Source: Sphingopyxis sp.
GTDB taxonomy: Bacteria; Pseudomonadota; Alphaproteobacteria; Sphingomonadales; Sphingomonadaceae
Direction of reading: 5' to 3'
NCBI GenBank assembly: GCA_002733865.1
Contig: NVXM01000002.1
Span: forward strand, 207,974-271,973
Length of the DNA: 64,000 bases
Under the pieces are notes generated by a model. That model searched no databases, was not told where the DNA came from, and was given only the letters and a program-made list of their open reading frames with translations. Position 1 is the stretch's first letter, and each line of letters opens with the position of its first letter. Shown here in pieces: positions 39,567 through 48,984 of this stretch. A program made the translations under genes and the position numbers.

Positions 39567-41309
39567 CTATTCCGCCGCTTCAAGCATCTCCACCATCTGC
39601 GGACCACGGATCAGCCCGCCGGGACGCTTGTCGGTCACAACACCGCCCTTGAACGTTACTTGGCCCGATTTGATCGTATAGTCATAGCCGTCCGCCTTCT
39701 GCAGCAGTCTTTTGCCGCCCGCTGGCAGGTCGAAGGCCAACCATGGCTTGCCAAGCTTGATCCGGTCCATATCAATGACATTGACGTCAGCGAGATAGCC
39801 AGGCTTCAGCAGTCCGCGATCATTGAGGCCATAGAGACGCGCTGTATCCAGACATTGCCGCTTTATCGCATGTTCGAGCGTGATCGTCCCGCGCTTGCGG
39901 TTCTTCACCCAATGTTCGAGCATGAAGGTCGGGCTCGCTGCATCGCAGATCGTGCCGCAATGGGCGCCGCCATCGGACAGGCTGTTCACCGTGTCATCGG
40001 CCTGCTGCAGGGTCTCCAGAAAATCGAGATTGCCATCCATATAATTGAGCAATGGCAGATAGATAAAGCCTTTGCCGTCGTCCGCCATCATCAGGTCATA
40101 GGCATATTCGGCGCCGGATTTGCCAGCGGCGTCGGCGCGGGCAGCGATGCTCTCATCGGCCTGCGGCTCGTAGTTGAAATCAGGGTCCATTTCAAATTGC
40201 ATCGCCCAGCCCTGCGTGATCACCATGAACACCGGCATCATGTCGACCTGTTCCGGCGGGGTGCTGGTCTCACTCAACAATTGCGCCTTGAACGCCGGGT
40301 CCTTCAACCTGGCATATTTTTCATCCCAGCTTAGCTCTTCCATCGCCATCCAGCTCGGATGCCGGATGAACGGGTGCACCGTGCCCTGCCAAGCCATGAC
40401 GATGCCGTTACCGCGCAGCGCGATCTGCGCAACGATATTGGCACCATTGTCATTTTCCGCGCGCATATTGGCGATCTGTTCATCCAGCGGCTGGTCCTTG
40501 GCAATCGATTGCAGCGCGGCAAAGGTCACCGGCATGCCGGTTTCGCGGCTGAGATCACCCATCCAGCCAAATTCGTCCCATTCCCTGTTGAGGTCGCTGG
40601 CCATTTCGAACACGCCATAGCCGACCCGGCCCATCGCCCGGCCAATACCAATCAGCTCTTCCTTGGTCGCCGTGGTGCCGGGCACCAGCTCGCCATCGAC
40701 GCTCCGATGCAAAATAGTGCGCGAGGTCGAGAAGCCGAGCGCACCTGCCTTCAGCCCGTCCTCGACAATTTTCGACATCTGGTCGATTTCATCTTCGGTG
40801 GGAACAGCACCGGGCTTCTCACGGTCGCCCAGGACATAAGCACGGACCGCGCCGTGCGGTACATGGGTGGCAACATCGACAGTCCGGGGCATTCTTTCCA
40901 GCTCATCGAGATATTCCGGAAAGGTCTCCCAATTCCAGCTCATTCCTTCGGCCAAAGCCGTGCCAGGAATATCCTCGACCCCCTCCATCAGGTTGATCAG
41001 CCACTCGTGCCGGTCCGGCCGAGCCGGCGCAAAGCCGACACCGCAATTGCCCATCACCACAGTGGTGATCCCGTGCCAGCTGGAGGGCGCCATCTCATCA
41101 TCCCAGGTCGCCTGGCCGTCATAATGGGTGTGCACATCGACAAAGCCCGGCGTGACAAATTTTCCGGTAGCATCAATCTCTTCGCGGCCCTGCGCCGCCA
41201 CTGTGCCGACCAGCGATACCCGGTCGCCATCAATCGCGACATCCGCCACAAAAGGTTCGCCGCCGCTTCCATCAACCACAGTTCCACCGCGAATTACCAG
41301 ATCATGCAT
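39567..41309 (-). CDS. N-acyl-D-amino-acid deacylase-family amidohydrolase
   Basis: 580 aa from ATG 41309, with GGAGAG about 5 bases upstream. Amidohydrolase barrel: [16 protein letters not shown] and [16 protein letters not shown] (metal-binding HxH) at the N-terminus, then [15 protein letters not shown], typical of D-aminoacylases, and [10 protein letters not shown] with the late metal/catalytic Asp region. Members hydrolyse N-acyl-D-amino acids or related amides; substrate not assignable. Cytoplasmic. It diverges from the alpha/beta hydrolase across 79 bases, so the pair may share regulation. Confidence 0.87.
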   Translation of the reverse strand: MHDLVIRGGTVVDGSGGEPFVADVAIDGDRVSLVGTVAAQGREEIDATGKFVTPGFVDVHTHYDGQATWDDEMAPSSWHGITTVVMGNCGVGFAPARPDRHEWLINLMEGVEDIPGTALAEGMSWNWETFPEYLDELERMPRTVDVATHVPHGAVRAYVLGDREKPGAVPTEDEIDQMSKIVEDGLKAGALGFSTSRTILHRSVDGELVPGTTATKEELIGIGRAMGRVGYGVFEMASDLNREWDEFGWMGDLSRETGMPVTFAALQSIAKDQPLDEQIANMRAENDNGANIVAQIALRGNGIVMAWQGTVHPFIRHPSWMAMEELSWDEKYARLKDPAFKAQLLSETSTPPEQVDMMPVFMVITQGWAMQFEMDPDFNYEPQADESIAARADAAGKSGAEYAYDLMMADDGKGFIYLPLLNYMDGNLDFLETLQQADDTVNSLSDGGAHCGTICDAASPTFMLEHWVKNRKRGTITLEHAIKRQCLDTARLYGLNDRGLLKPGYLADVNVIDMDRIKLGKPWLAFDLPAGGKRLLQKADGYDYTIKSGQVTFKGGVVTDKRPGGLIRGPQMVEMLEAAE

Positions 41310-41388
41310 CGAGTCTCTCCTGTATATTTTCGCACTGCTTACCAGATTTAACTGGATGATTAAAGCCTGATGGTGGTAGGAAAAGAAT

Positions 41389-42282
41389 ATGGACAATTCA
41401 TTTTCCTGGAACCCCGCACCGGCAAGCGGCATCACCATGCAATGGATCGAAGCCAACGACCAAAAACTGGAAGTGGCCACCGCTGGCGAAAGCAAGAAAC
41501 TGGCCCTGTGCCTGCACGGCTTTCCGGAACTGCACTACTCATGGCGCCACCAGATCCCGCTGCTCGTCGAATTGGGTTACAAGGTCTGGGCACCGAATTT
41601 GCGTGGCTATGGCGGCTCCAGCAAGCCGGAAGGTGTCGAGGCTTATCGCCTGAACACGCTGGTGAAGGATGTAGCGGCGCTGATTGATGCCAGCGGTGCG
41701 GAAGAGATCACCCTGATCGCGCACGACTGGGGCGCAATCATTGCCTGGCATTTCGCCATCCTGAAAATCCGGCCGCTCACCAGATTGGTGATCATGAACG
41801 TGCCGCATCCGAAATGCGCGCAGCGGGAGTTGAAACACTGGTATCAGCTGAAGAAAAGCTGGTATATTTTCTTCTTTCAGCTTCCACGGGTCCCCGAATG
41901 GTTTCTCGGCCGGAACGGTGCCGAGCGGATCAAGCGCGCCTTTTCCCGCATGGCCGTCGACAAAAGCCGCTTTCCGGAGGAAGAACTGCAGGTCTACGCC
42001 GACGCCGCCAGTCGTCCCGGCGCGCTACGGTCGATGATCAACTATTACCGCGCCCTGCTGCGTACGCCAGATGCGCGCGACATTGGCGATGGCATGGTGG
42101 ACGTTCCGACGCTGATGATCTGGGGCGAGGAAGACAGCGCGATCGATATCCGCTGCACCGACGGCACCGGAGACTGGGTCCCCGATCTCGAACTGCACCG
42201 CCTGCCTAGCGTGTCGCACTGGGTGCAACAGGAAGCGCCTGAGAAAGTGAACGCGATTTTGCGGGAGTGGCTTTCGGCCTAG
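41389..42282 (+). CDS. Alpha/beta hydrolase, epoxide-hydrolase-like
   Basis: 297 aa. HGFPELHYSWRHQ carries the oxyanion-hole HGFP of epoxide hydrolases and haloalkane dehalogenases. The nucleophile elbow AHDWGA contains Asp, which points to an epoxide hydrolase or dehalogenase and not an esterase. MIWGEEDSAI is the usual acid-region strand, and VSHWVQQEAPEKVN contains the catalytic His. The ATG at 41389 has a weak AAAGAA upstream. Its TAG stop shares CTAG with the convergent reductase. Confidence 0.85.
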   Translation: MDNSFSWNPAPASGITMQWIEANDQKLEVATAGESKKLALCLHGFPELHYSWRHQIPLLVELGYKVWAPNLRGYGGSSKPEGVEAYRLNTLVKDVAALIDASGAEEITLIAHDWGAIIAWHFAILKIRPLTRLVIMNVPHPKCAQRELKHWYQLKKSWYIFFFQLPRVPEWFLGRNGAERIKRAFSRMAVDKSRFPEEELQVYADAASRPGALRSMINYYRALLRTPDARDIGDGMVDVPTLMIWGEEDSAIDIRCTDGTGDWVPDLELHRLPSVSHWVQQEAPEKVNAILREWLSA

Positions 42283-43583
42283 TTTTTCGCCGCAATCATT
42301 TCATCGATGTCGGTAAATTTCTCGCGCGGCGATCCTTCGCGGGCGCGGGCGATTTCTGCCTTGTCGATTTTCTGCCAGTCGCGGAACGTAACCGCATCAA
42401 CGCCGCGACCTGCCAGCATCGCGTCAAGGCCGGGTCGGCCAGGCTTGCTACTGTTCTCTCCGATATCTTCATCGATCATGTCGGCAATCGCGAAACCATC
42501 AGGCTTGTTGGTGCCAATCGTTCCCGATGGTCCGCGCTTTGCCCATCCGACGCAGTAGAGACCCGGCAATATCCGCCCGTCGCTATTGGCGAAACGGCCG
42601 CGGCCATGTTCATAGGGCACGCCTTCTATCGCTGGTGTGCGGTAGCCGATACAGCTGATCACGAGCTGACAGTCGAGTGCATAGCGCTCACCAGTACCGA
42701 TCGAGCGAAGGTCCTTGTCGAGTGTCGTCTTTTCAACGATCAGCCGTTCGACCCTGCCCTCGCCCTGCACCTCAACCGGCATTGCGAAAAAGTCGAATAT
42801 GATTTCGATTGGCTTCGATTGCGCGTCCGCTGCCGCAATCTGGAAATTGCGCAAATGGGTTACCGATTTTCTCATCCCCGGCTCGAGCATCGCATCATCG
42901 CCGATATCCGGAAAATCGCCGGCATCGACGAGTGGCCGGGCGCGTTGAAGTTCGCCCAGTTCGCCCAGTTCCTTTGGAGTCATCGCAATCTGGTGGGGGC
43001 CACGCCGCCCGAGAAAGGTGATTTTCTCGACCTTGCTCTGGCGCAGGCGATCGAGCGCATGAGCAACGATATCGCTGCCGTCCAGTTCCTGTTCGGTCTT
43101 CGCCAATATCCGCGCGACGTCCAGCGCTACATTGCCATTGCCAATGATCGCAACCGATTTGGCATCAAGCGGCGGGTCCAGATCCCGAAAGTCCGGATGG
43201 CCATTATACCATCCAACAAAGGCCGCACTACCGAGCACTTCCGGTAGGTCGCTGCCGGGAATTTCCAGCACCCGGTCCATCGGCGCGCCAGTGGCCAGCA
43301 CCACCGCGTCGTACAACTCTTGCAGCTCGGCAATGCTGATATCTTCGCCAACGGTCACATTGCCGACAAAGCGCACCGTGTCGCCGAGATTGGTTTTCTC
43401 ATAGCGGCGGGAGACCGCCTTGATGGATTGATGGTCGGGGGCGACGCCGGAACGGATCAATCCAAAGGGGACGGGCAAGCGATCAATGATATCGACGGAG
43501 ACATTTTCGCCAAATTTCTTCTGAGCCGCTTCCGCCGAATAATAGCCTGCAGGTCCCGATCCTATGATCGCAATATGACGCAT
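42279..43583 (-). CDS. FprA-type ferredoxin/adrenodoxin-NADP+ reductase
   Basis: 434-aa FAD enzyme of the adrenodoxin-reductase family. The N-terminal FAD motif is IIGSGPAGYYSAEAA; PVPFGLIRSGVAPDHQ is diagnostic of the family; the NADP motif is IIGNGNVALDVARIL; and VGWAKRGPSGTIGTNKPD binds near the flavin. It moves electrons between NADPH and ferredoxins, for example to serve P450 or Fe-S pathways. The partner ferredoxin is not in this window. Confidence 0.92.
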   Translation of the reverse strand: MRHIAIIGSGPAGYYSAEAAQKKFGENVSVDIIDRLPVPFGLIRSGVAPDHQSIKAVSRRYEKTNLGDTVRFVGNVTVGEDISIAELQELYDAVVLATGAPMDRVLEIPGSDLPEVLGSAAFVGWYNGHPDFRDLDPPLDAKSVAIIGNGNVALDVARILAKTEQELDGSDIVAHALDRLRQSKVEKITFLGRRGPHQIAMTPKELGELGELQRARPLVDAGDFPDIGDDAMLEPGMRKSVTHLRNFQIAAADAQSKPIEIIFDFFAMPVEVQGEGRVERLIVEKTTLDKDLRSIGTGERYALDCQLVISCIGYRTPAIEGVPYEHGRGRFANSDGRILPGLYCVGWAKRGPSGTIGTNKPDGFAIADMIDEDIGENSSKPGRPGLDAMLAGRGVDAVTFRDWQKIDKAEIARAREGSPREKFTDIDEMIAAKN

Positions 43584-43687
43584 CGTCCTGCCTCCCCGAT
43601 TAGCCCGTTTATGCTAACGCCTTAATCTCAAAAGAAAAGCAAAAGGCGCTGTCAATTTCGTGAGGCCTTGCTTTCGGGCGCAGCTTA

Positions 43688-44404
43688 CTAACCGCCGACA
43701 TTCGCGACATTATAGCGAAGCGCTTCTTCGGTGGTCAGGCAGCGACGGGTGGACTGGTCGCCATCCTCGGTTTTCACCGCATTGGTCCTGTACATGACTT
43801 CCGACAGCAATTTGCGCGACACGCCCATTCTGATCAGGAAATCATTGTCTTCGGTCGCCAGCAGCGCGCTTTGCTGTTCGACTTCACCGATCAGGCCGAC
43901 GGTGGAGTCGGTGCCCATTTCGATGCTGTAGTTGATCGCGTTCCGGTCATTGGTCATGGTGAACATATGGACCATGAAATGGGCGCCTGGCTCAACGATC
44001 CGCGCTCTGCCGCCCATGAACACGAAGTTGCAGGCGCTGAAACAGGTCCAGCCTGCCGGTATGCGGGTGATAATCAAGCCATCGGCTTCCCGAATAACGC
44101 GGCCGGCTTCGTTGCCCGCTCTTGCATTACCGCCGGATGACCGCAGCCAGATCTCGGCAATATCAGGATTTTTGGCCAGCATCTTGCGCAATCGATCCGG
44201 TAGCCCCTGATCTACGGCCCCCTCGGCCAGCAATATCTTGGTGCCATCGATGGTCGTTGGCGTCAGCTCCATCGTTTTGTTGTTCGACCAGTTGGGCGTG
44301 CTCGGGCAGGTCGGATTGTCCGGATCCATGCCCGGTTTCACATCGGTAGCGCCGATTGTAAAAAGAGAAGCGACGACGATTGCGGCTTTGATATTTGTAA
44401 TCAT
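43688..44404 (-). CDS. Exported ClpP/crotonase-fold protein (COG3904-like)
   Basis: 238 aa with an N-terminal hydrophobic signal (about residues 5-20). The fold is recognised by EIWLRSSGGNARAGNEAG (the SSGG oxyanion turn), CFSACNFVFMGG (Ser at the ClpP nucleophile position) and GAHFMVHMFT (candidate His). A disulfide is possible between the Cys residues flanking the nucleophile. It is predicted periplasmic and separate from cytoplasmic ClpP. It begins 3 bases after the 188-aa secreted protein, so they are co-translated. Substrate unknown; peptidase activity is not proved. Confidence 0.72.
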   Translation of the reverse strand: MITNIKAAIVVASLFTIGATDVKPGMDPDNPTCPSTPNWSNNKTMELTPTTIDGTKILLAEGAVDQGLPDRLRKMLAKNPDIAEIWLRSSGGNARAGNEAGRVIREADGLIITRIPAGWTCFSACNFVFMGGRARIVEPGAHFMVHMFTMTNDRNAINYSIEMGTDSTVGLIGEVEQQSALLATEDNDFLIRMGVSRKLLSEVMYRTNAVKTEDGDQSTRRCLTTEEALRYNVANVGG

Positions 44405-44407
44405 ATT

Positions 44408-44974
44408 TCACGCCACGACTATATATCGTGTTTCTCCCGGAGCTTTGCACATCCGCTTGGACACGCGGGTTTCTTCACCGTCGACAATAACAACATCCGT
44501 GATGGACATGCAACTTGAACCGTCTGCCGTCAGCGACTTGCTGGTTGCGGTGGAACTTCCGAACACGCCGGGACGCGTCTCGCTGGTCCATTGAACGCTC
44601 TCCCCCAGCTGTTCGGACTCGGTCACGCTACGCGTCGCTTCTGCTGCCTGCAACTGTTCCTCCGGGTCGAGCCGGCAAGCGATCGAATTGGTCAGCGTTT
44701 CGGCCACTTCCGCGCGCGGAACAAAGGAGCCGAAAGCGCCCATGCCTCTGGTCGCCCGCCGCGTAAAATCGCCGATCACATTGCCCAATATGGATTTGCC
44801 AATCGAACTTTTCGCATCGTTCGCACATCCATCTTCATCCGATTTCTGATCGGCCGGTGGTCTTTTTTTGAACAGGCCGCCAAATTGGGCCTGTGCGGGT
44901 ACGAGTGCGACAAGGGTCACCATCAATGTCGCAGCGACCAGAGCGGAGGTAAAATGACGAACCGTTTCAAACAT
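44408..44974 (-). CDS. Small secreted protein with a surface-antigen-like C-terminus
   Basis: 188 aa with a signal peptide (cleavage after AQA, about residue 30). A Gly/Arg stretch at 60-80 resembles glycine-zipper regions of 17-kDa antigens. The C-terminal ~65 residues (ESVQWTSETRPGVFGSST, a strand with DGSSCMSITDVVIVDG, then RMCKAPGETRYIV) resemble the two-cysteine end of RT0821/Lpp0805-type surface antigens. Co-transcribed 3 bases ahead of the ClpP-fold gene. Function unknown; the resemblance is by eye. Confidence 0.6.
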   Translation of the reverse strand: MFETVRHFTSALVAATLMVTLVALVPAQAQFGGLFKKRPPADQKSDEDGCANDAKSSIGKSILGNVIGDFTRRATRGMGAFGSFVPRAEVAETLTNSIACRLDPEEQLQAAEATRSVTESEQLGESVQWTSETRPGVFGSSTATSKSLTADGSSCMSITDVVIVDGEETRVSKRMCKAPGETRYIVVA

Positions 44975-45109
44975 GACAGAGCCTCAATAGCGTTTCGAAC
45001 CCACAGCCTAGCCTCTGTAGCCGACGGCGCAGTGCCATGGATCACATCTGCGACAAAAGCAGGGGCTGGAAATATGAGGATTAGCTGTTAGTCTGCCCGA
45101 AATGATAGC

Positions 45110-46150
45110 ATGGTTTCGACAATGATCAGCAGATTTACGCGGTTTTTCCCGGCAATGGCATTGCTCTTGGTCGGCGCGTTGTCCGGCGCAAATGGTGCTG
45201 CGGAAACCGGCGAAATGTCGGGTACGCTGCTGGTCGGCAACAAGGCCGAGGACAGCCTGAGCTTTATCGATTTGCAAAGCGGCAAGGAAACTGCGCGGCA
45301 AGCGACGGGCGACCAGCCGCATGAAATAGCGATATCTCCGGATGGCCGGCTTGCTGCCGTTGTCTCCTATGGCGGCCAGACCGTAGATATTTTTGACATT
45401 GCAGCACAGAACAGAAGCGAAACCGTATCGCTTTTCCCGGAGCGTCGGCCGCATGGAATTTTGTGGCTGGACGACGGCCGGATCATTGCAACGACCGAAG
45501 GCAGCGACAGCATCACCATCGTCTCTCCACCAAGCGGCGCAGCCCAGCAACGCAAGATTTCCTCGATCAAGACCGACCAGAAGGGCAGCCATATGCTGGT
45601 GGTCACCCCCGACAAGTCACGCGCGTTTGTGACCAACATGCAATCAGGCACGGTCAGCGTGCTCGATCTTGCAAAGATGCGCAAAATCACCGACCTGCAG
45701 GCAGGAACGGAACCGGAAGGCATCGCGATCACGCCTGATGGTGCGACGGTGTGGGTTGCCGATCGAGCGGGTGACCAGTTGCATGTTTTCGATGCCGAAA
45801 GTCTGAAGCCATTGAAGCAGATCGAGACCGGGAAATTTCCGATCCGTGTGGCGATAAGTCCGGATGGGAAAACCGCCATCACATCTAATTTTGGCGACGG
45901 CGCGCTCGGCCTGTTCGACGTAGCGAAGCGATCGGCCAAGGGCACGATCGAGATAAGCGGCACCGCTGATAGCCGACAAGTGACCATCCTCTTTTCGCCA
46001 GATGGCAAAAATCTCTTTGTCGCGGAAACCGGCCCTGATACAATTGCCCAGGTGGATTTGGCTGCTGGCAAGGTTGTCCGCCGGTTCAAGGTCGGCAAAG
46101 ACGGAGACGGGCTGGGCATCGTCCTGACCGGCAAAGCCGAACAGGACTAA
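45110..46150 (+). CDS. Secreted YVTN/YncE-type beta-propeller protein
   Basis: 346 aa with a signal peptide (cleavage near GANGA, about residue 30). About seven repeating blades follow the pattern HEIAISPDGRLAAVV, HGILWLDDGRIIATT, EGIAITPDGATVWVAD and RVAISPDGKTAITS, characteristic of YVTN/lactonase-like propellers. No lactonase metal ligands can be assigned, so a binding or scaffold role is as likely as catalysis. The start may instead be ATG 45122. The GMC oxidoreductase gene follows 45 bases on and is probably co-transcribed. Confidence 0.8.
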   Translation: MVSTMISRFTRFFPAMALLLVGALSGANGAAETGEMSGTLLVGNKAEDSLSFIDLQSGKETARQATGDQPHEIAISPDGRLAAVVSYGGQTVDIFDIAAQNRSETVSLFPERRPHGILWLDDGRIIATTEGSDSITIVSPPSGAAQQRKISSIKTDQKGSHMLVVTPDKSRAFVTNMQSGTVSVLDLAKMRKITDLQAGTEPEGIAITPDGATVWVADRAGDQLHVFDAESLKPLKQIETGKFPIRVAISPDGKTAITSNFGDGALGLFDVAKRSAKGTIEISGTADSRQVTILFSPDGKNLFVAETGPDTIAQVDLAAGKVVRRFKVGKDGDGLGIVLTGKAEQD

Positions 46151-46195
46151 ACCATAACAAATGACACCCCCGGGTCGCACCACGGGAGATGATAG

Positions 46196-48217
46196 TTGAA
46201 AAAGCCATTTAATCGCCTTCAGGCCCTGATGATCAAGGCGATGGCTGAAGCGCTGTTTCACAATCGCAAAATGGCTATTTCGCCCGACCAGGTGGTCGAG
46301 AATCTGCAGGAGCATTTCTCCAATATCGATGGCAACAAGCCCGCTGAGATCGGCATGGCTCTTTATGGGCTGCTGCTCGTTTTGGGCGGCCCCTTTTTTC
46401 TGATCGCGCCGCCGGCCATTCGAAAAAATTTGATCCGCCGCCGGTTACAGCGGTCACGGATCGACCTGTTTCAGGATATCGCGCGTACCAAGGGAGTCAT
46501 TCTGGCAGGCTATTACGGCCATTGGCAGCCGGGCGATGAACAGGATAATTTCGACAATCCCATTTACGCCGATCTTGATTTCGAATTGCCGGCGCAGCGC
46601 GACCGCACGGCGACGGGGGAACGTCCGGTCAGCCGCGAATCCGATCGTGATCTGACGGCAAAGGTGTTTGTCGGTCATGGCGCCATTCCAGAAGAAACCG
46701 ACGTGATCGTGATCGGATCGGGCGCTGGCGGCGCCGTCGCCGCTGCTGCGGTTGCCGATGAGAGGCATGAAGCGCTGATCATCGAGGCTGGTCGGCATTA
46801 CCCTTCATCGCGGATCACCCATGAAGAAGCGCGGATGACCGCGCGGATGTTCAAGGATGGAGCCCTGCAGACTACGACGGACCGCGACATCATCGTGTTT
46901 CAGGGGCGGGTTGTCGGCGGCTCTACCGTTATCAACAACGGCATCTGCCTGCGCATGAAACATGAGGGCCTGGTGCATCCCGATGCCGAAAATGTCTATG
47001 ACACCTGGGCCGAACTGGGGGCTCCGATCAGCGAAGCCGATCTTGCCCGCAGCTATGATGCGATCGAGGAGGCTCTCGAGGTCTCAGAAATCGATCCGAT
47101 TGTCGGGCGCAACAACGGCCCGCATCTGATCGACGGCTGGAACAAATATGCGGCGCAGTCTGACGACCCGATGGACAAAAAGGCCATTACCGCTTGGTTC
47201 CGGAAAAACTATGGTCCAACGCAGTCGAAAACCGAGTGCGTCTATTGCGGCTACTGCAACACCGGTTGCCCCTATGGCCGAAAGAAAGCGATGCCGGAGA
47301 GTTTCCTCGCCCACGCCACCAGCGAAAAGCGCAGCAAGCCAGCCCGGATATTGGACCGCGCCGAAGCAACCGAAATCCTGTGGGACGAAGGGGCCAATGG
47401 CAAGAAGATCGCACACGCGGTCACAGTCAGGCTGAACAATGGCAGAAAACGAACCATTCGCGCGCGCAAAGGGGTCGTCGTCGCAGCCGGCGCCCTGGCG
47501 TCCAGCAATCTGCTCCACGACAGCGGCATAACGCAATCCGGAACCGGTATCTCGCTGAATATAGCCTGCCCGGTCGTGGCCCTGATGCCCGAAGGGACCG
47601 AGGTCAATGTCTGGAACGAGGACCAGATGGCGACTTATGTCGATCGCGGGGACTTTCTCATCGAGAGCCATTTCCAGCCGCCGATGAGCATGGCGACGCT
47701 GGTGCCGGGCTGGTTTGAGGATCATTATGAGCGGATGCGGAATTACAATCGGCTGGTCTCTGCCGGCGTGCTGTTTCCTGCCGACCGCCTTGGATATATG
47801 GACAATGGCAAGCTCAAACTGAAAATTGGCGCGGAGGAACTGGCGCTACTGCGGCGGGCGCTGGCAACCATGACCAAAGTCCATTTTCTTAACGGCGCCA
47901 TCGAAGTCTACCCTGCCCTGCTCCGCGGCCAGACCCTGACCAGCGATATGAGCCATGCGGAGATTGATGCCTTTTACGAGAAAGCGATCCAAGAACCGGA
48001 TGATGTGGTTCTGTCGAGTTCTCATCCGCATGGGGGGAACGCCATCAATATTGATCCGGAAAAGGGCGTGGTTGACCTCAATCAGCGGGTTCACAATACC
48101 ACCAATTGCTATGTTACCGATGCCAGCGTCATGCCCAGCTGCATCAGGGTCAACGCGCAGCTGACCACAATGGCGATGGCGCACCGGGCGATGGCAGGCA
48201 AAAGACGCTTTGGCTAG
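46196..48217 (+). CDS. GMC-family FAD oxidoreductase with a ferredoxin-like cysteine motif
   Basis: 673 aa. TTG start at 46196, supported by GGGAG 7 bases upstream. The N-terminal ~165 residues precede the flavin domain and include a hydrophobic segment (about 54-72). The FAD motif is VIVIGSGAGGAV (174-179 core). VVGGSTVINNGICLR is typical of GMC. Cys348, Cys351, Cys354 and Cys358 form CVYCGYCNTGCP, matching a [4Fe-4S] ferredoxin pattern. The substrate domain ends with SSHPHGGNAI (catalytic His region) and VTDASVMPSCI. It resembles long-chain alcohol and sterol oxidase-type dehydrogenases; substrate unknown. Its stop shares CTAG with the Anbu gene. Confidence 0.85.
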   Translation: MKKPFNRLQALMIKAMAEALFHNRKMAISPDQVVENLQEHFSNIDGNKPAEIGMALYGLLLVLGGPFFLIAPPAIRKNLIRRRLQRSRIDLFQDIARTKGVILAGYYGHWQPGDEQDNFDNPIYADLDFELPAQRDRTATGERPVSRESDRDLTAKVFVGHGAIPEETDVIVIGSGAGGAVAAAAVADERHEALIIEAGRHYPSSRITHEEARMTARMFKDGALQTTTDRDIIVFQGRVVGGSTVINNGICLRMKHEGLVHPDAENVYDTWAELGAPISEADLARSYDAIEEALEVSEIDPIVGRNNGPHLIDGWNKYAAQSDDPMDKKAITAWFRKNYGPTQSKTECVYCGYCNTGCPYGRKKAMPESFLAHATSEKRSKPARILDRAEATEILWDEGANGKKIAHAVTVRLNNGRKRTIRARKGVVVAAGALASSNLLHDSGITQSGTGISLNIACPVVALMPEGTEVNVWNEDQMATYVDRGDFLIESHFQPPMSMATLVPGWFEDHYERMRNYNRLVSAGVLFPADRLGYMDNGKLKLKIGAEELALLRRALATMTKVHFLNGAIEVYPALLRGQTLTSDMSHAEIDAFYEKAIQEPDDVVLSSSHPHGGNAINIDPEKGVVDLNQRVHNTTNCYVTDASVMPSCIRVNAQLTTMAMAHRAMAGKRRFG

Positions 48218-48951
48218 GCCTTGAAATGGAAATCCGGCAAGGATTGAAACGCGCTTCTCAGTGCATCCCCCCAACCTTCCGAAATCGTCTGGAAATAGGG
48301 ATCGTCTTTGCTGATCCGCTGTTGCTGCGAAATCGCGAAATTGTCCGTCTCGTAAACTTGCATATCCAGCGGCAAATCCACTGCAAGATTGGCGCGAATG
48401 GTGGAATCAAATGAGACCAGTAGCAGCTTGACCGCATTTTCGAAGGACATGTCAGGGTCAAAGGCGCGAACCAGTATCGGCCGGCCATATTTCGTTTCTC
48501 CGGTCTGAAAAAACGGACTGTCATCGCTGGCTTCAATGAAATTACCAGCCGGATAGATCAAGAAAAGCCTCGGGTCGCTGCCCTTTATCTGACCGCCAAC
48601 GATCAGCGTTGCATCAAAGGGAGACTTGGCGTCCTGCCCCTCGTTCGAATAGGTTTTGACCACTTCGCGCAAGGTTTCACCGATGATCGTTGCCACCTGA
48701 AACATGGAAGGTGCCTGCAGAATCGATGGATTGCGATCATCCGGATGCTTGCCCCGTTCATCCAGCAGACTGACGACCGCCTGTGTGGTCGCCAAGTTGC
48801 CCGCAGACAACAAGGTAATTACCCGATCGCCCGGCACTTCCCAGCTGGTCAGTTTCTTGACCTGGGAGATGTCGTCAACGCCGGCATTGGTTCTGGTATC
48901 GGACATGAAAACAAGGCCGCGTTTCATCCGCAGGCCTACGCAATAAGTCAT
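48214..48951 (-). CDS. Anbu peptidase (bacterial proteasome beta-like, COG3484)
   Basis: 245-aa Ntn hydrolase related to proteasome beta subunits and HslV. The start is ATG 48951, because it places the nucleophilic Thr at position 2 (MTYCVGL), exposed after Met removal; an in-frame TTG four bases beyond (48957) would bury it. AGGA lies 8 bases upstream. SDTRTNAGVDDIS carries Asp18, and Lys33 follows, completing the proteasome-type Thr/Asp/Lys set. Characterised Anbu proteins form open, helical-ring oligomers with weak peptidase activity. Last gene of the four-gene operon. Confidence 0.92.
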   Translation of the reverse strand: MTYCVGLRMKRGLVFMSDTRTNAGVDDISQVKKLTSWEVPGDRVITLLSAGNLATTQAVVSLLDERGKHPDDRNPSILQAPSMFQVATIIGETLREVVKTYSNEGQDAKSPFDATLIVGGQIKGSDPRLFLIYPAGNFIEASDDSPFFQTGETKYGRPILVRAFDPDMSFENAVKLLLVSFDSTIRANLAVDLPLDMQVYETDNFAISQQQRISKDDPYFQTISEGWGDALRSAFQSLPDFHFKA

Positions 48952-48984
48952 CGTCAAATTCCTGAATGGAGGTGAAACCTGCGC

